This document shows positions 1-10,289 of a stretch of DNA of 64,000 nt, piece by piece. The position numbers and the translations under genes are program-made. Position 1 is the first letter of the stretch. Every line of letters starts with the position of its first letter. Source of the stretch: Pseudomonas sp. 7SR1 (lineage in GTDB: Bacteria; Pseudomonadota; Gammaproteobacteria; Pseudomonadales; Pseudomonadaceae); NCBI RefSeq assembly GCF_900156465.1, contig NZ_LT707064.1:3549001-3613000 (forward strand). The letters run 5' to 3'. The notes under the pieces were generated by a model. That model was not told where the DNA came from, did no database searches, and saw nothing but the letters and a program-made list of their open reading frames with translations.

Positions 1-426
1 AATGATCTCAAGGACCTGGACGTGCCGGCAGCCGAGACGCCGGCCCTGGACGATACCCCGGCCGACGACCTGGAGTTGCCGGCGGATTTCGATCTGTCCC
101 TGGCCGACGAAATGAATGCCGGCGAGGCGCCCAAGGATCCCTTCGAGTCCGAACTGGACGATGTCAACGCGGAGCTGGAACGTCTGTCCGACAGCCTGGG
201 CCAGCCATCCTTCACGGCTGAAGACGCCCTGGCCAGCGCCGACGAGGAGCCGGACTTCGACTTCCTCAGCGGTACCGATGAAGTCGCCACCAAGCTCGAC
301 CTGGCCCAGGCCTACATCGATATGGGCGACAACGACGGCGCCCGGGACATCCTCGGTGAAGTCCTCAATGAAGGCGATGCCACCCAGAAGAGCGAAGCGC
401 AGGAAATGTTGTCGCGCTTGGCGTGA
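1..426 (+). CDS. fimV: FimV, C-terminal part (5' end outside the window)
   Basis: The reading frame is open from base 1 and ends at TGA 424-426, giving the last 141 residues. The segment is very acidic and rich in Asp, Glu, Ala and Leu. It ends in a TPR-like module (KLDLAQAYIDMGD, then GARDILGEV) that matches the conserved FimV C-terminal domain. FimV is an inner-membrane LysM/TPR hub protein that organises polar structures such as type IV pili. In Pseudomonas, fimV sits directly upstream of truA, as here. A Rho-independent terminator follows at once. The LysM and membrane segments lie outside the window. Confidence 0.88.
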   Translation, partial: NDLKDLDVPAAETPALDDTPADDLELPADFDLSLADEMNAGEAPKDPFESELDDVNAELERLSDSLGQPSFTAEDALASADEEPDFDFLSGTDEVATKLDLAQAYIDMGDNDGARDILGEVLNEGDATQKSEAQEMLSRLA

Positions 427-445
427 GATGAGCGATAGACAACGA

Positions 446-475
446 CGGCAGCCGGTGAGGCTGCCGTTTTTGTTT
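446..475 (+). terminator. Rho-independent terminator of fimV
   Basis: An 8-bp GC-rich stem (446-453 pairing with 459-466, loop GGTGA) is followed by a T-rich run at 467-475. It lies 20 nt after the fimV stop and separates fimV from the truA promoter. Confidence 0.85.
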
Positions 476-537
476 GTGGTGGGAATTGGAGTTGGGCGCG
501 ATGGCTCCATCCTGCCACCATAGGATCGACGGTGGCA

Positions 538-566
538 CTGGCATCCCGCCCGGCCGGCCTTATAAT
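538..566 (+). promoter_or_regulatory. sigma-70-type promoter for truA
   Basis: A perfect TATAAT at 561-566 lies 17 bp downstream of CTGGCA (538-543), which matches TTGACA at 4 of 6 positions. It sits between the fimV terminator and truA, so it probably drives truA and trpF. Confidence 0.6.
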
Positions 567-600
567 GCCCGCCTTTGCGTACCTCAGCAGGCTGTAATTC

Positions 601-1455
601 TTGGCAAACATAGATAATCCGACCGCCGAAATGGCGGCCGACGGCTTTTTCCGGATCGCCCTGGGCGTTGAATACAAAGGTTCGCGCTACCGTGGCTGGC
701 AGCGCCAGGCCTCCGGCGTGCCGACGGTCCAGGAAATCCTGGAAAACGCGCTTTCCAAGGTCGCCGATTCGCCTGTGGCGCTGCATTGCGCCGGTCGAAC
801 CGACGCCGGTGTGCACGCCTGTGGCCAGGTGGTGCATTTCGACACCCAGGCCGAGCGATCGATGAAAGCGTGGGTCATGGGCGCCAATATCAACCTGCCG
901 CACGATATCAGCGTCAGTTGGGCCAAGGTGATGCCGGCGCACTTCCATGCGCGCTTCAAGGCCATCGCCCGGCGTTATCGCTACGTGATCTACAACGACC
1001 AGATCCGCCCGGCGCACCTGAACGAAGAAATCACCTGGAACCATCGTCCACTGGATGTCGAGCGCATGGCCGAGGCTGCGCAATACCTGGTGGGCGTTCA
1101 CGATTTCAGCGCCTTCCGCGCCGGCCAGTGCCAGGCCAAATCGCCGATCAAGCAATTGCATCACCTGCGTGTGACCCGTCACGGCAAGATGATCGTACTC
1201 GACATCCGCGCCAGTGCGTTCCTGCACCACATGGTGCGCAACATCGCCGGCGTGCTGATGACCATCGGTGCCGGTGAGCGGCCGGTGGAGTGGATCAAGG
1301 AAGTGCTGGACAGCCGCATCCGCCGTTCCGGTGGGGTGACGGCGCATCCGTTCGGGCTGTATCTGGTGCAGGTCGAATATCACAGAGAGTTCGAGTTGCC
1401 GGAGCGTTACATCGGGCCGCATTTCCTCACGGGCTTCTCGGAACTCGACGGCTGA
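601..1455 (+). CDS. truA: tRNA pseudouridine(38-40) synthase TruA
   Basis: TruA converts uridines 38, 39 and 40 of the tRNA anticodon arm to pseudouridine. The 284-residue product carries the catalytic-Asp motif GRTDAGVHA, with D68 as the catalytic aspartate, and the N-terminal [15 protein letters not shown] typical of TruA. Later motifs such as [13 protein letters not shown] also fit. The start chosen is TTG 601 with a weak AGCAGG 9 nt upstream; ATG 631 in the same frame is possible but has no Shine-Dalgarno sequence. The gene lies between fimV and trpF, the usual Pseudomonas order. Confidence 0.95.
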   Translation: MANIDNPTAEMAADGFFRIALGVEYKGSRYRGWQRQASGVPTVQEILENALSKVADSPVALHCAGRTDAGVHACGQVVHFDTQAERSMKAWVMGANINLPHDISVSWAKVMPAHFHARFKAIARRYRYVIYNDQIRPAHLNEEITWNHRPLDVERMAEAAQYLVGVHDFSAFRAGQCQAKSPIKQLHHLRVTRHGKMIVLDIRASAFLHHMVRNIAGVLMTIGAGERPVEWIKEVLDSRIRRSGGVTAHPFGLYLVQVEYHREFELPERYIGPHFLTGFSELDG

Positions 1456-1519
1456 CGCCCTCCGTTGCATTTGCTACCATCCGGAACTTTCACGGGATCT
1501 GCCTGAGGTTTTTCACGAC

Positions 1520-2152
1520 ATGTCAGCCGTTCGCAGCAAGATTTGCGGGATTACCCGGGTCGAGGACGCGCTGGCGGCGGTCGAGGCCGGCGCCGATGCC
1601 ATCGGGCTGGTGTTCTACGCCAGGAGTCCCCGGGCGGTGACGGTGCAGCAGGCACGAGCGATCATCCGGGCCTTGCCCCCGTTCGTGACCCCTGTCGGCC
1701 TGTTCGTCAACGCCAGCCGTTGCGAACTGGGGGAGATCCTCGACGCGGTGCCGCTGGCGCTGTTGCAATTTCATGGCGACGAGACCCCCGAGGATTGCGA
1801 GGGCTGGAATCTTCCCTATATCAAGGCGCTGCGGGTCAAGGCCGGCGACGACATCGCGGCTGGGTGCGAGGCGTTTGCCGGGGCCAGCGGGATCCTGCTG
1901 GATACCTACGTGGAAGGCGTTCCCGGCGGTACCGGTGAGGCGTTCGACTGGTCCCTGGTGCCCCGGGGGCTGAGCAAGCCGATCATCCTGGCGGGGGGGC
2001 TGACGGCCGAGAACGTGGCCGAAGCCATTCGCCAGGTTCGCCCGTATGCGGTGGATGTGAGTGGCGGAGTGGAGCAGGCCAAGGGCATCAAGGACCCGGC
2101 CAGGATCCGGGCGTTCATGGCGGCTGTGCACAGCAGCCAGTCGCCAATGTGA
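1520..2152 (+). CDS. trpF: Phosphoribosylanthranilate isomerase TrpF
   Basis: TrpF catalyses the Amadori isomerisation of phosphoribosylanthranilate to CdRP in tryptophan synthesis. The 210-residue protein is a single TIM barrel of normal length. It begins with the KICGITR motif, whose Cys9 is the catalytic cysteine. The segment [19 protein letters not shown] holds the catalytic Asp, and [11 protein letters not shown] plus VDVSGGVE form the phosphate-binding loops. The gene starts 64 nt after truA and no terminator is visible between them, so co-transcription is likely. In Pseudomonas trpF is separate from the other trp genes, as seen here. Confidence 0.96.
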   Translation: MSAVRSKICGITRVEDALAAVEAGADAIGLVFYARSPRAVTVQQARAIIRALPPFVTPVGLFVNASRCELGEILDAVPLALLQFHGDETPEDCEGWNLPYIKALRVKAGDDIAAGCEAFAGASGILLDTYVEGVPGGTGEAFDWSLVPRGLSKPIILAGGLTAENVAEAIRQVRPYAVDVSGGVEQAKGIKDPARIRAFMAAVHSSQSPM

Positions 2153-2407
2153 CGGCTGGCAGACTGCCGCCGTCCATACCTGCACTGTACAAGCAGGCAG
2201 GCGCCGCCTTCGGGTGGGCCGATAGCGTAGTGGCAGCCGCGGTGGAGCGGTTGCCGGAATGGCAGAGGAGGTTGGGCTGCACGCAGGTCATGTTTCGCGC
2301 TGACCGTGGTGGCTCCTCGAACCTCGCCGCACAATGAATTTAGCTCAAGGGCATACGCGGGGCCGCGAACCAGAGCGTTCGGGCCGCCGGTACTGGAGAA
2401 AGAAAGC
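2153..2407 (+). other. trpF-accD intergenic leader, 255 bp
   Basis: No gene is supported here. The stretch precedes accD and ends in GGAGAAAGAAAGC before the accD ATG, so it is probably the accD 5' untranslated region and promoter. I see no confident -35/-10 pair. Confidence 0.4.
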
Positions 2408-3328
2408 ATGAGCAACTGGTTGGTAGACAAACTGATCCCTTCGATCATGCGTTCCGAGGTGAAGAAAAGCTCGGTGCCTGAAGGTCTGTGGCACAAATGT
2501 CCATCCTGCGAGGCGGTGCTGTACCGCCCCGAGCTGGAAAAGACCCTGGACGTTTGCCCCAAGTGCAACCACCACATGCGCATCGGCGCACGTGCCCGTA
2601 TCGATATTTTCCTGGATGCCGAAGGCCGTGTTGAGCTGGGCGCCGACCTGGAGCCCGTGGACCGCCTGAAATTCCGCGACGGCAAGAAATACAAGGATCG
2701 CCTGACCGCTGCCCAGAAGCAGACCGGCGAAAAGGATGCCCTGGTGTCCATGAGCGGTACCCTGCTGGGCATGCCGGTGGTGGTCTCGGCCTTCGAGTTC
2801 TCCTTCATGGGCGGTTCCATGGGCGCCATCGTCGGCGAGCGCTTTGTCCGCGCCGCCAACCATGCCCTGGAAAACCGTTGCCCGATGGTCTGCTTCTCCG
2901 CTTCTGGCGGCGCGCGGATGCAGGAAGCGCTGATTTCCCTGATGCAGATGGCCAAGACCTCCGCGGTGCTGGCGCGTCTGCGCGAAGAAGGCATTCCCTT
3001 CATCTCGGTGCTGACCGACCCGGTCTACGGCGGCGTTTCCGCCAGCCTGGCGATGCTGGGCGACGTAATCGTCGGCGAGCCGAAGGCCCTGATCGGCTTT
3101 GCCGGCCCGCGCGTCATCGAGCAGACCGTGCGTGAAAAACTGCCGGAAGGCTTCCAGCGCAGCGAGTTCCTGCTGGAGCACGGCGCCATCGACATGATCA
3201 TCCATCGCCAGGAGCTGCGTCCGCGCCTGGGTAACCTGCTGGCGCAACTGATGGGCCTGCCGACGCCTAAGTATGTCGCCACGCCCATCGAGCCGATGGT
3301 CGTTCCACCGGCGCCTGCGGGCCTATGA
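2408..3328 (+). CDS. accD: Acetyl-CoA carboxylase carboxyltransferase subunit beta
   Basis: AccD pairs with AccA to move the carboxyl group from biotin-BCCP to acetyl-CoA, the committed step of fatty acid synthesis. The 306-residue protein starts [14 protein letters not shown] and carries an N-terminal zinc ribbon with C31, C34, C50 and C53. A crotonase-like carboxyltransferase domain follows, with [11 protein letters not shown] and a [13 protein letters not shown] loop. The start ATG 2408 has GGAGAAAG upstream; an in-frame upstream extension lacks support. folC begins inside its stop codon through an ATGA overlap, suggesting translational coupling. Confidence 0.97.
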   Translation: MSNWLVDKLIPSIMRSEVKKSSVPEGLWHKCPSCEAVLYRPELEKTLDVCPKCNHHMRIGARARIDIFLDAEGRVELGADLEPVDRLKFRDGKKYKDRLTAAQKQTGEKDALVSMSGTLLGMPVVVSAFEFSFMGGSMGAIVGERFVRAANHALENRCPMVCFSASGGARMQEALISLMQMAKTSAVLARLREEGIPFISVLTDPVYGGVSASLAMLGDVIVGEPKALIGFAGPRVIEQTVREKLPEGFQRSEFLLEHGAIDMIIHRQELRPRLGNLLAQLMGLPTPKYVATPIEPMVVPPAPAGL

Positions 3329-4632
3329 TCCAACGTACCCTGGGCGATTGGCTGGCCTATCTCGAGCAGCTGCACCCGTCGGCTATCGACATGGGGCTGG
3401 AGCGCTCGCAGGCCGTCATGTCCCGCATGGGGCTGGGCAAGCCGGCCCCCAGGGTCATCACTGTCACCGGTACCAACGGCAAGGGGTCGACCTGCGCCTT
3501 CATGGCCTCGCTGTTGCGGGCCCAGGGGCTGAGTGTCGGTGTGTACAGCTCGCCGCACCTGCTGCGTTACAACGAGCGGGTGCAGATCAACGGCGTCGAG
3601 GCTGGCGACGCCGAGCTGTGCGAGGCCTTCGTCGCGGTGGAAGCCGGGCGAGGCGAGATATCCCTGACCTATTTCGAGATGGGCACTCTTGCGGCGTTCT
3701 GGTTGTTCGCCCGTGCCGGTCTCGATGCCGTTGTGCTGGAAGTGGGCCTGGGAGGTCGCCTGGACGCCGTCAACCTGGTGGATCCAGACGTCGCGCTGGT
3801 GACCAGTATCGGCGTGGACCATGCCGATTACCTGGGCGACACCCGCGAATCCGTGGCTTTCGAAAAGGCCGGCATCTTCCGCCAGGGCGCGCCTGCGCTC
3901 TGCGGCGACCTCGATCCACCACAGCCATTGCTGGACAAGGCTCGGGAACTGGGCTGTCCGTTTTTTGTGCGTGGGCGCGATTTCGATCTGGCCACGACCG
4001 AGCAGCATTGGCAATGGCGTGGCAGCGATGCCCAGGGTAATCCGGTGGAGTTGCATGACCTGCCGCTGCTGGAGCTGCCAATGGAGAATGCCGCGCTGGC
4101 GCTCCAGGCCTACCGGTTGCTGGGGCTGCCCTGGGATGCCGGCCAGATCGTCAAGGCCTTGCAGGCGACCCGTGTCGTCGGCCGGCTCGATCGCCGCACG
4201 TTCGATTGGCAGGGCAAGCGCCTGAGCCTGCTGCTGGATGTCGGCCACAACCCCCATGCGGCGCACTACCTGGCCGAGCGCCTGGCTCATCGGCCTGTGG
4301 CGGGGCGGCGACTGGCGGTATTCGGGTTGTTGTCCGACAAGGATCTGGATGGCGTGGTCGAGGCGTTGAGTGCTAGTGTCCAGCATTGGGCAGTCGCGCC
4401 GCTGGACTCGCCGCGTTCGCGTCCGGCGGCACAATTGCAGGCGGCCTTGCAGGCGCGTGGCGCTTCGGTGGATGCTTATGCAAGCGTGGTCGCCGCGCTG
4501 GAAGGGCAGTGCGCCCTGGCGACCGCCGACGACGAAATCCTGGTGTTCGGATCATTTTTTTGTGTCGCCGAGGCCCTTCAATGGCTGAGCCGGCGCTCCA
4601 CGGAGGAAGCTGCAGATGGCATTGCTGGATAA
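3325..4632 (+). CDS. folC: Bifunctional dihydrofolate synthase / folylpolyglutamate synthase
   Basis: FolC adds glutamate to dihydropteroate and then further glutamates to folates, using ATP. The 435-residue protein has the Mur-ligase-type P-loop GTNGKGST at residues 49-56, followed by [17 protein letters not shown]. The C-terminal domain signature DVGHNPHA begins at residue 305. Length is normal. It overlaps accD by 4 nt and the next gene by 17 nt, so accD-folC-dedD reads as one operon. This order is standard in Pseudomonas. Confidence 0.96.
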   Translation: MIQRTLGDWLAYLEQLHPSAIDMGLERSQAVMSRMGLGKPAPRVITVTGTNGKGSTCAFMASLLRAQGLSVGVYSSPHLLRYNERVQINGVEAGDAELCEAFVAVEAGRGEISLTYFEMGTLAAFWLFARAGLDAVVLEVGLGGRLDAVNLVDPDVALVTSIGVDHADYLGDTRESVAFEKAGIFRQGAPALCGDLDPPQPLLDKARELGCPFFVRGRDFDLATTEQHWQWRGSDAQGNPVELHDLPLLELPMENAALALQAYRLLGLPWDAGQIVKALQATRVVGRLDRRTFDWQGKRLSLLLDVGHNPHAAHYLAERLAHRPVAGRRLAVFGLLSDKDLDGVVEALSASVQHWAVAPLDSPRSRPAAQLQAALQARGASVDAYASVVAALEGQCALATADDEILVFGSFFCVAEALQWLSRRSTEEAADGIAG

Positions 4633-5299
4633 GGCATACAAGCAGCGCATGGTAGGGGCCCTGGTATTGGTGGCCCTGGCGGTGATTTTCCTGCCGATGC
4701 TGTTTTCCCGTCAGGACGAGCAGCGTCAGGTCACGGTCGATGCACCGGCCGCGCCCCAGGCGCCGGCGATGCCACCGGTGCAGGTCGAGCCGGTGACGGT
4801 GCCTGAGCCCCAGGCGCTGCCCCAGGAACCCGTTCCAAGCGATGAAGAACTGGCCGCGCAACCCGCGCCTGCGATGCCGATCACGCCCGCTCCAGCGGCT
4901 CCAGCGGCGCCGACCGCTGCACCGACTACATCGAGCAAGCCGTCTGTCGCAGCAGCGCCTGCGCCTGCTGCTCCGGCAGCCAAGCCGGCACCGAGCCAGC
5001 CGATCACCGCAGCGCCGACCAAGCCGGACACCACCCAAAGTCGCGTGGACGCCAACGGCCTGTCGGTCAGCTGGTCCGTGCAACTGGCCAGCCTGAGCAG
5101 TCGCGAGAGCGCCGAGAACCTGCAGAAATCCCTGCGCAGCCAGGGGTACAACGCCTATATCCGTTCCGCCGACGGCAAGAACCGGGTATTTGTCGGGCCG
5201 CTGATCGAGCGTGCCGAGGCCGATCGCCTGCGGGACTTGCTTGGCCGTCAGCAGAATCTCAAGGGGTTCGTGGTGCGTTTCCAGCCAGAGCGTGGTTGA
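4616..5299 (+). CDS. dedD: SPOR-domain cell-division protein, DedD-like
   Basis: The 227-residue protein has a short cytoplasmic N-terminus, one membrane helix at about residues 12-30 and a long Pro/Ala-rich periplasmic linker. A C-terminal SPOR domain begins near W153 (WSVQLASLSS, ending with VVRFQPE). SPOR domains bind denuded septal peptidoglycan, and DedD acts at the division site. It starts inside folC, 17 nt before its stop, with a strong GGAGGAAG Shine-Dalgarno. The linker is low-complexity, so its exact composition is poorly informative. Confidence 0.9.
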   Translation: MALLDKAYKQRMVGALVLVALAVIFLPMLFSRQDEQRQVTVDAPAAPQAPAMPPVQVEPVTVPEPQALPQEPVPSDEELAAQPAPAMPITPAPAAPAAPTAAPTTSSKPSVAAAPAPAAPAAKPAPSQPITAAPTKPDTTQSRVDANGLSVSWSVQLASLSSRESAENLQKSLRSQGYNAYIRSADGKNRVFVGPLIERAEADRLRDLLGRQQNLKGFVVRFQPERG

Positions 5300-5398
5300 T
5301 CGCGGTTTGCCTGATTTGAATCACACTGACAATCGCAGCTTACCGACAGCCCTGCGCTCTGCTAAAATGCGCCGCCTTATCCGTCTGTAGGCTGCACC

Positions 5399-5959
5399 GT
5401 GCCATTTACCTGGGTTGACTGGGCGATCGTTGCAATCATCGCCATCTCCGCATTGATCAGTCTGAGTCGCGGCTTCGTCAAGGAAGCCCTCTCGCTGCTG
5501 ACCTGGATCATCGCGGGGGTCGTGGCCTGGATGTTTGGTGGTTCGCTGTCCCAGTACCTTGCCGGATACATCGAAACTCCGTCGGCTCGCGTGATCGCGG
5601 GCTGTGCCATCTTGTTTATCGCCACCTTGCTGGTCGGCGCAATGATCAATTATCTGATCGGCGAACTGATTCGTGTCACCGGGCTTTCCGGGACCGACCG
5701 GTTCCTGGGCATGGCCTTTGGCGCGGCGCGTGGCGCCTTGCTGGTGGTCGTGGCCGTCGGGCTGCTGAGCCTGGGGCCGGTACAGCAGGATTCGTGGTGG
5801 CAGGAGTCCCGGCTCGTGCCACAATTTCTATTGGTCGCAGACTGGTCCAAGAACCTGATCCTGGGTTGGAGCAGTCAGTGGCTTGCCAGCGGTATCAGCG
5901 TACCCGCTGAAATACCGTTCAAGGAACAACTATTGCCGACGGCCAAAACGCCGCAGTGA
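5399..5959 (+). CDS. cvpA: CvpA family membrane protein
   Basis: The 186-residue protein has four hydrophobic segments and the CvpA pattern DWAIVAIIAISALISLSRGFVKE near the N-terminus, split here by its first helix. CvpA was first linked to colicin V production and is needed for envelope and bile tolerance in several bacteria; its molecular role is unsettled. The start is GTG 5399, since MPFTWVDW is the expected N-terminus. The gene lies 41 nt upstream of purF and both probably form one operon, as in Escherichia coli. Confidence 0.93.
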   Translation: MPFTWVDWAIVAIIAISALISLSRGFVKEALSLLTWIIAGVVAWMFGGSLSQYLAGYIETPSARVIAGCAILFIATLLVGAMINYLIGELIRVTGLSGTDRFLGMAFGAARGALLVVVAVGLLSLGPVQQDSWWQESRLVPQFLLVADWSKNLILGWSSQWLASGISVPAEIPFKEQLLPTAKTPQ

Positions 5960-6000
5960 TCGTTGTTCAGTTCAGATCCATTAAGTAGGGGTTGCGTCGC

Positions 6001-7506
6001 ATGTGTGGCATCGTCGGTATCGTCGGTAAGTCGAACGTCAATCAGGCGCTGTATGACGCGCTAACCGTGCTCCAGCACCGCGGCCAGGACGCTGCCGGTA
6101 TCGTGACCAGCCATGACGGCCGGTTATTCCTGCGCAAGGACAATGGCCTGGTCCGTGACGTGTTCCATCAGCGCCACATGCAACGCCTGGTCGGCCACAT
6201 GGGCATCGGTCATGTGCGCTATCCGACCGCCGGCAGCTCGACCTCGGCCGAAGCCCAGCCGTTCTACGTCAACTCGCCGTATGGCATCACCCTGGCGCAT
6301 AACGGCAACCTGACCAACGTCGAGCAGTTGGCCAAGGAAATCTACGAATCGGACCTGCGCCACGTCAACACCAATTCCGACTCGGAAGTGATGCTCAACG
6401 TCTTCGCCCATGAGCTGGCCCAGCGTGGCAAGCTGCAGCCTACCGAAGAAGACGTGTTCGCCGCCGTGACCGAAGTGCACAACCGTTGTGTCGGTGGCTA
6501 CACCGTGGTGGCGATGATCACCGGCTACGGCATCGTCGGCTTCCGCGACCCCCATGGCATCCGTCCGATCGTGTTCGGCCAGCGTCACACCGACGAAGGC
6601 GTCGAGTACATGATCGCTTCCGAAAGCGTATCCCTGGACGTGCTGGGCTTCACCCTGATCCGCGACCTGGCTCCGGGCGAGGCGGTCTACATCACCGAAG
6701 ACGGCAAGTTGTTCACCCGTCAGTGCGCGACCAACCCGACCCTGACGCCGTGCATCTTCGAACACGTCTACCTGGCGCGTCCGGACTCCATCATCGACGG
6801 CATCTCGGTCTACAAGGCCCGCCTGCGCATGGGTGAGAAGCTGGCCGAGAAGATCCTGCGCGAGCGCCCGGACCACGACATCGACGTGGTGATCCCTATC
6901 CCGGACACCAGCCGCACCGCGGCCCTGGAGCTGGCGAACCACCTGGGCGTCAAGTTCCGCGAAGGCTTCGTGAAGAACCGCTACATCGGTCGCACCTTCA
7001 TCATGCCGGGCCAGGCCGCGCGGAAAAAATCCGTACGCCAGAAGCTCAACGCCATCGAACTGGAATTCCGCGGCAAGAACGTCATGCTGGTGGACGACTC
7101 CATCGTGCGTGGCACCACTTGCAAGCAGATCATTCAGATGGCCCGCGAAGCCGGCGCCAAGAATGTGTATTTCTGCTCGGCGGCCCCGGCCGTGCGTTAC
7201 CCGAACGTCTATGGCATCGACATGCCGAGCGCCCATGAGCTGATCGCCCACAACCGCACCACCCAGGAAGTCGCCGACCTGATCGGCGCCGACTGGCTGA
7301 TCTACCAGGACCTGCCGGACCTGATCGAAGCGGTAGGCGGCGGCAAGATCAAGATCGAGCAGTTCGACTGCGCGGTATTCGATGGCAAGTACGTCACCGG
7401 TGATGTCGACGAGGCATACCTGAACAAGATCGAAAGCGCCCGCAACGATGCATCCAAGGCCAAGACCCAGGCGGTCAGCGCGATCATCGATCTGTATAAC
7501 AACTGA
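6001..7506 (+). CDS. purF: Amidophosphoribosyltransferase PurF
   Basis: PurF catalyses the first step of purine synthesis, making phosphoribosylamine from PRPP and glutamine. The start is set at ATG 6001 rather than an in-frame ATG 9 nt upstream, because the mature enzyme must begin with the catalytic Cys2 (MCGIVGIVG). The N-terminal Ntn glutaminase domain covers about residues 2-230. The C-terminal PRTase domain has the PRPP motif [13 protein letters not shown] at residues 361-373. The product is 501 residues, a normal length. A strong terminator hairpin follows. Confidence 0.97.
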   Translation: MCGIVGIVGKSNVNQALYDALTVLQHRGQDAAGIVTSHDGRLFLRKDNGLVRDVFHQRHMQRLVGHMGIGHVRYPTAGSSTSAEAQPFYVNSPYGITLAHNGNLTNVEQLAKEIYESDLRHVNTNSDSEVMLNVFAHELAQRGKLQPTEEDVFAAVTEVHNRCVGGYTVVAMITGYGIVGFRDPHGIRPIVFGQRHTDEGVEYMIASESVSLDVLGFTLIRDLAPGEAVYITEDGKLFTRQCATNPTLTPCIFEHVYLARPDSIIDGISVYKARLRMGEKLAEKILRERPDHDIDVVIPIPDTSRTAALELANHLGVKFREGFVKNRYIGRTFIMPGQAARKKSVRQKLNAIELEFRGKNVMLVDDSIVRGTTCKQIIQMAREAGAKNVYFCSAAPAVRYPNVYGIDMPSAHELIAHNRTTQEVADLIGADWLIYQDLPDLIEAVGGGKIKIEQFDCAVFDGKYVTGDVDEAYLNKIESARNDASKAKTQAVSAIIDLYNN

Positions 7507-7512
7507 GTGACG

Positions 7513-7541
7513 AACCGGCCCCGAGGGGCCGGTTTGCGTTT
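7513..7541 (+). terminator. Terminator hairpin after purF
   Basis: Stem AACCGGCC (7513-7520) pairs with GGCCGGTT (7527-7534). A short T-rich tail (TTTGCGTTT) follows. It lies 7 nt after the purF stop and 18 nt before metZ. Confidence 0.7.
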
Positions 7542-7558
7542 AACCGAGGAGTGGCAGC

Positions 7559-8770
7559 ATGAGTCAGGATTGGGATGCCGGTCGGCTGGACAGCGACCTT
7601 GAAGGCGTAGCGTTCGACACCCTGGCGGTTCGCGCCGGTCAGCACCGCACGCCGGAAGCCGAGCACGGCGATCCGATGTTCTTCACCTCCAGCTATGTAT
7701 TCCGTACCGCTGCCGATGCGGCGGCGCGGTTTGCCGGCGAAGTGCCCGGCAACGTCTATTCACGTTACACCAACCCCACCGTGCGGGCGTTCGAAGAGCG
7801 CATCGCCGCCCTCGAAGGCGCCGAGCAAGCGGTTGCCACCGCCACCGGCATGGCGGCGATCATGGCGGTGGTCATGAGCCTGTGCAGCGCCGGCGACCAC
7901 GTACTGGTGTCGCGCAGCGTCTTTGGCTCCACCATCAGCCTGTTCGAGAAGTACTTCAAGCGCTTCGGCGTGGAAGTCGACTACGTGCCCCTGGCGGACC
8001 TGTCCGCCTGGGATGCGGCGATCAAGGCCAACACGAAGCTCTTGTTCGTCGAATCGCCCTCCAACCCATTGGCCGAGCTGGTGGACATTGCCGCCCTGGC
8101 GGAGATCGCGCACGCCAAGGGCGCCATGCTGGTGGTGGATAACTGCTTCTGCACCCCGGCGTTGCAACAACCGCTGAAGCTGGGGGCGGACGTGGTGGTG
8201 CATTCGGCCACCAAGTTCATCGATGGCCAGGGGCGTTGCATGGGCGGCGTGGTGGCCGGTCGCAGCGAGCAGATGAAGGAAGTCGTGGGCTTCCTGCGCA
8301 CTGCCGGGCCGACCCTCAGCCCGTTCAACGCCTGGATCTTCCTCAAGGGCCTGGAAACCCTCGGCCTGCGCATGAAGGCGCATTGCGCCAACGCCCAGGC
8401 CCTGGCCGAGTGGCTGGAGCAGCAGGACGGTATCGAGAAGGTGCATTACGCCGGCCTCAAGAGCCATCCGCAGCACGACCTGGCCGTGCGCCAGCAACGG
8501 GGGTTCGGTGCGGTGGTGAGTTTCGAGGTCAAGGGCGGCAAGGAGGGCGCCTGGCGCTTCATCGACGCGACCCGGTTGATTTCCATCACCGCCAACCTGG
8601 GCGACAGCAAGACCACCATCACCCATCCGAGCACCACCTCCCACGGTCGCCTCTCGCCCCAGGAGCGTGAGGCGGCGGGCATCCGTGACAGCCTGATCCG
8701 CATCGCGGTGGGCCTGGAAGACGTGGCGGACCTGCAAGCCGATCTGGCTCGTGGGTTGGCGGCCTTGTGA
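7559..8770 (+). CDS. metZ: O-succinylhomoserine sulfhydrylase MetZ
   Basis: MetZ is a PLP enzyme of the Cys/Met metabolism family that makes homocysteine directly from O-succinylhomoserine and sulfide, the usual Pseudomonas methionine route. The 403-residue product has the PLP lysine K219 in [12 protein letters not shown] and the YSRYTNPT motif near the N-terminus. FVESPSNP and VVDNCFCTP are also typical. The gene follows purF, the conserved position of metZ in Pseudomonas, and has a GAGGAG Shine-Dalgarno. The next gene starts within its stop codon. Confidence 0.94.
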   Translation: MSQDWDAGRLDSDLEGVAFDTLAVRAGQHRTPEAEHGDPMFFTSSYVFRTAADAAARFAGEVPGNVYSRYTNPTVRAFEERIAALEGAEQAVATATGMAAIMAVVMSLCSAGDHVLVSRSVFGSTISLFEKYFKRFGVEVDYVPLADLSAWDAAIKANTKLLFVESPSNPLAELVDIAALAEIAHAKGAMLVVDNCFCTPALQQPLKLGADVVVHSATKFIDGQGRCMGGVVAGRSEQMKEVVGFLRTAGPTLSPFNAWIFLKGLETLGLRMKAHCANAQALAEWLEQQDGIEKVHYAGLKSHPQHDLAVRQQRGFGAVVSFEVKGGKEGAWRFIDATRLISITANLGDSKTTITHPSTTSHGRLSPQEREAAGIRDSLIRIAVGLEDVADLQADLARGLAAL

Positions 8771-9522
8771 TCGAAGGCACTCATGGCCGGGTCGCACTCG
8801 TAACGGGTGCCGCCCGGGGCATCGGCCTCGGCATTGCGGCCTGGCTGATCTGTGAGGGCTGGCAGGTGGTCCTGACCGACCTGGATCGCGAGCGCGGCTC
8901 CCGGGTGGCCAAGGCCCTGGGGGATGGCGCCTGGTTCATTGGCATGGATGTGGCGGACGAGGCGCAAGTGGCGACGGGCATCGCCGAAGTCCTCGGGCAA
9001 TTCGGACGGCTCGATGCGCTGGTGTGCAACGCAGCCATTGCCGACCCGCACAACATCACCCTGGAAAGCCTCGACCTGGCCTACTGGAACCGGGTCCTGG
9101 CGGTGAACCTGGGCGGCCCGATGCTGCTGGCCAAGCACTGTGCGCCTTACCTGCGCGCTCACAACGGCGCCATCGTCAACCTGGCCTCGACCCGCGCCGC
9201 GCAATCGGAGCCCGATACCGAGGCCTACGCGGCGAGCAAGGGCGGCTTGCTGGCCCTGACCCACGCTTTGGCGATCAGTCTGGGGCCGGAAATCCGCGTC
9301 AATGCCGTCAGCCCTGGCTGGATCGACGCCCGCGACCCGTCCCAGCGCCGCGCGCAGCCGCTGACCGACGCCGATCACGCCCAGCATCCGGCGGGCAGGG
9401 TAGGGACGGTCGAGGACGTGGCGGCAATGGTGGCATGGCTGCTGTCGCGTAACGCCGGTTTCGTCACGGGCCAGGAGTTCGTGGTGGACGGCGGCATGAC
9501 CAAGAAAATGATTTATGAATGA
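8767..9522 (+). CDS. Short-chain dehydrogenase/reductase (SDR)
   Basis: A classical SDR of 251 residues. The Rossmann glycine motif is TGAARGIG (residues 13-20), the NAG-like motif is VCNAAIADP, the catalytic serine is S141, and the YxxxK pair is Y154/K158. The C-terminus [14 protein letters not shown] is typical. It starts at GTG 8767 with a 4-nt overlap (GTGA) with metZ, so it is probably translated with metZ. The substrate cannot be read from the sequence; the pairing with metZ is common in Pseudomonas but gives no clear reaction. Confidence 0.88.
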   Translation: MIEGTHGRVALVTGAARGIGLGIAAWLICEGWQVVLTDLDRERGSRVAKALGDGAWFIGMDVADEAQVATGIAEVLGQFGRLDALVCNAAIADPHNITLESLDLAYWNRVLAVNLGGPMLLAKHCAPYLRAHNGAIVNLASTRAAQSEPDTEAYAASKGGLLALTHALAISLGPEIRVNAVSPGWIDARDPSQRRAQPLTDADHAQHPAGRVGTVEDVAAMVAWLLSRNAGFVTGQEFVVDGGMTKKMIYE

Positions 9523-9537
9523 ACAGCAGCCACAAGT

Positions 9538-9619
9538 CGCGAGCTACAAGCGGCAAGTGGTTATGCGGTGTTGGGGCTTGCGAGTTGCCGCTCGAAGCGT
9601 GCAGCTCGAAGCTGTTTTT
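9538..9619. repeat. Imperfect inverted repeat, REP-like, possible terminator
   Basis: The arm GCGAGCTACAAGCGGCAAG (9538-9556) is imperfectly complementary to 9585-9608 and is followed by TTTTT at 9615-9619. Its AGCTACAAGC/GCAGCTCGAAGC composition is typical of repeats dispersed in fluorescens-group genomes. It may also terminate the metZ-SDR transcript. Confidence 0.5.
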
Positions 9620-9640
9620 GAAAAAAATCCAACCCTGCTA

Positions 9641-9669
9641 TTGACTTAGCTTCGGCACCTGCGTAAATT
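9641..9669 (+). promoter_or_regulatory. sigma-70 promoter of the tRNA cluster
   Basis: TTGACT (9641-9646) and TAAATT (9664-9669) are spaced by 17 bp, 22 bp upstream of tRNA-Val. The sequence right after the -10 is GC-rich, as expected for a stringently controlled stable-RNA promoter. Confidence 0.8.
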
Positions 9670-9690
9670 TCGCGGCCTCAGCGAAGCAAA

Positions 9691-9766
9691 GGGTGATTAG
9701 CTCAGCCGGGAGAGCGTCTGCCTTACAAGCAGAATGTCGGCGGTTCGATCCCGTCATCACCCACCA
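9691..9766 (+). tRNA. tRNA-Val (anticodon TAC)
   Basis: A 76-nt cloverleaf. Acceptor GGGTGAT pairs with ATCACCC, the D-loop region is AGCTCAGCCGGGAGAGC, the anticodon loop CTTACAA gives TAC, and the T-arm contains GGTTCGATCC. CCA is encoded at 9764-9766. Confidence 0.97.
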
Positions 9767-9824
9767 TGTTCCATGAGAGTCTTGCGAAAGCAAGATGGAA
9801 GCCGTCAAAAGCCTCCACCGACGC

Positions 9825-9901
9825 GCAGCGGTAGTTCAGTCGGTTAGAATACCGGCCTGTCACGCCGGGGGTCGCGGGTTCGAGTCCCGTCCGCTGCGCC
9901 A
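9825..9901 (+). tRNA. tRNA-Asp (anticodon GTC), copy 1
   Basis: A 77-nt cloverleaf. Acceptor GCAGCGG pairs with CCGCTGC, the anticodon stem CCGGC/GCCGG encloses loop CTGTCAC (anticodon GTC), the T-arm is GCGGGTTCGAGTCCCGT, and CCA is encoded at 9899-9901. Confidence 0.97.
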
Positions 9902-9991
9902 TATTTACCGAGTCAGGTCAGCCTGGTTCGAGATCGAGGCTTCAAAGGCCCTGGTCAGACGAGTTAACTGGACGCAAGTCCATAGCGATAC

Positions 9992-10068
9992 GCAGCGGTA
10001 GTTCAGTCGGTTAGAATACCGGCCTGTCACGCCGGGGGTCGCGGGTTCGAGTCCCGTCCGCTGCGCCA
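9992..10068 (+). tRNA. tRNA-Asp (anticodon GTC), copy 2
   Basis: Identical in sequence to the copy at 9825-9901, 90 nt downstream of it. The anticodon loop CTGTCAC and encoded CCA (10066-10068) are the same. The spacer between the copies is unique sequence, so this is a gene duplication rather than a longer repeat unit. Confidence 0.97.
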
Positions 10069-10144
10069 TATCTGCTTCGAGGCCCACTGAACGCCTTGAA
10101 GCCAGGAAGAAAGCCGTACAGCGGACTTCTGATCGATAGCAAAG

Positions 10145-10172
10145 ACCCTGGTCGAAAGACCGGGGTTTTTTT
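10145..10172 (+). terminator. Terminator of the tRNA cluster
   Basis: A 9-bp stem (10145-10153 with 10158-10166, one G-T pair) is capped by a GAAA tetraloop and followed by seven Ts. This is a strong Rho-independent terminator. Confidence 0.9.
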
Positions 10173-10218
10173 GTTTCTGGTGTAACGATATTGCGAAGAT
10201 CGGAACAAGCCCGTGATA

Positions 10219-10253
10219 AGCGAGCTTGCTCCCGCTGGGCTGCGAAGCAGCCC
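10219..10253. repeat. REP-type palindrome
   Basis: The sequence CGAGCTTGCTCCCGCTGGGC followed by TGCGAAGCAGCCC is the classical fluorescens-group REP form. It contains a perfect 7-bp stem GGGCTGC/GCAGCCC (10237-10253, loop GAA). It sits between two convergent transcription units. Confidence 0.75.
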
Positions 10254-10289
10254 TTGCTTGCTGAGTTGGCAAGACTCAGGGGGCGAGCC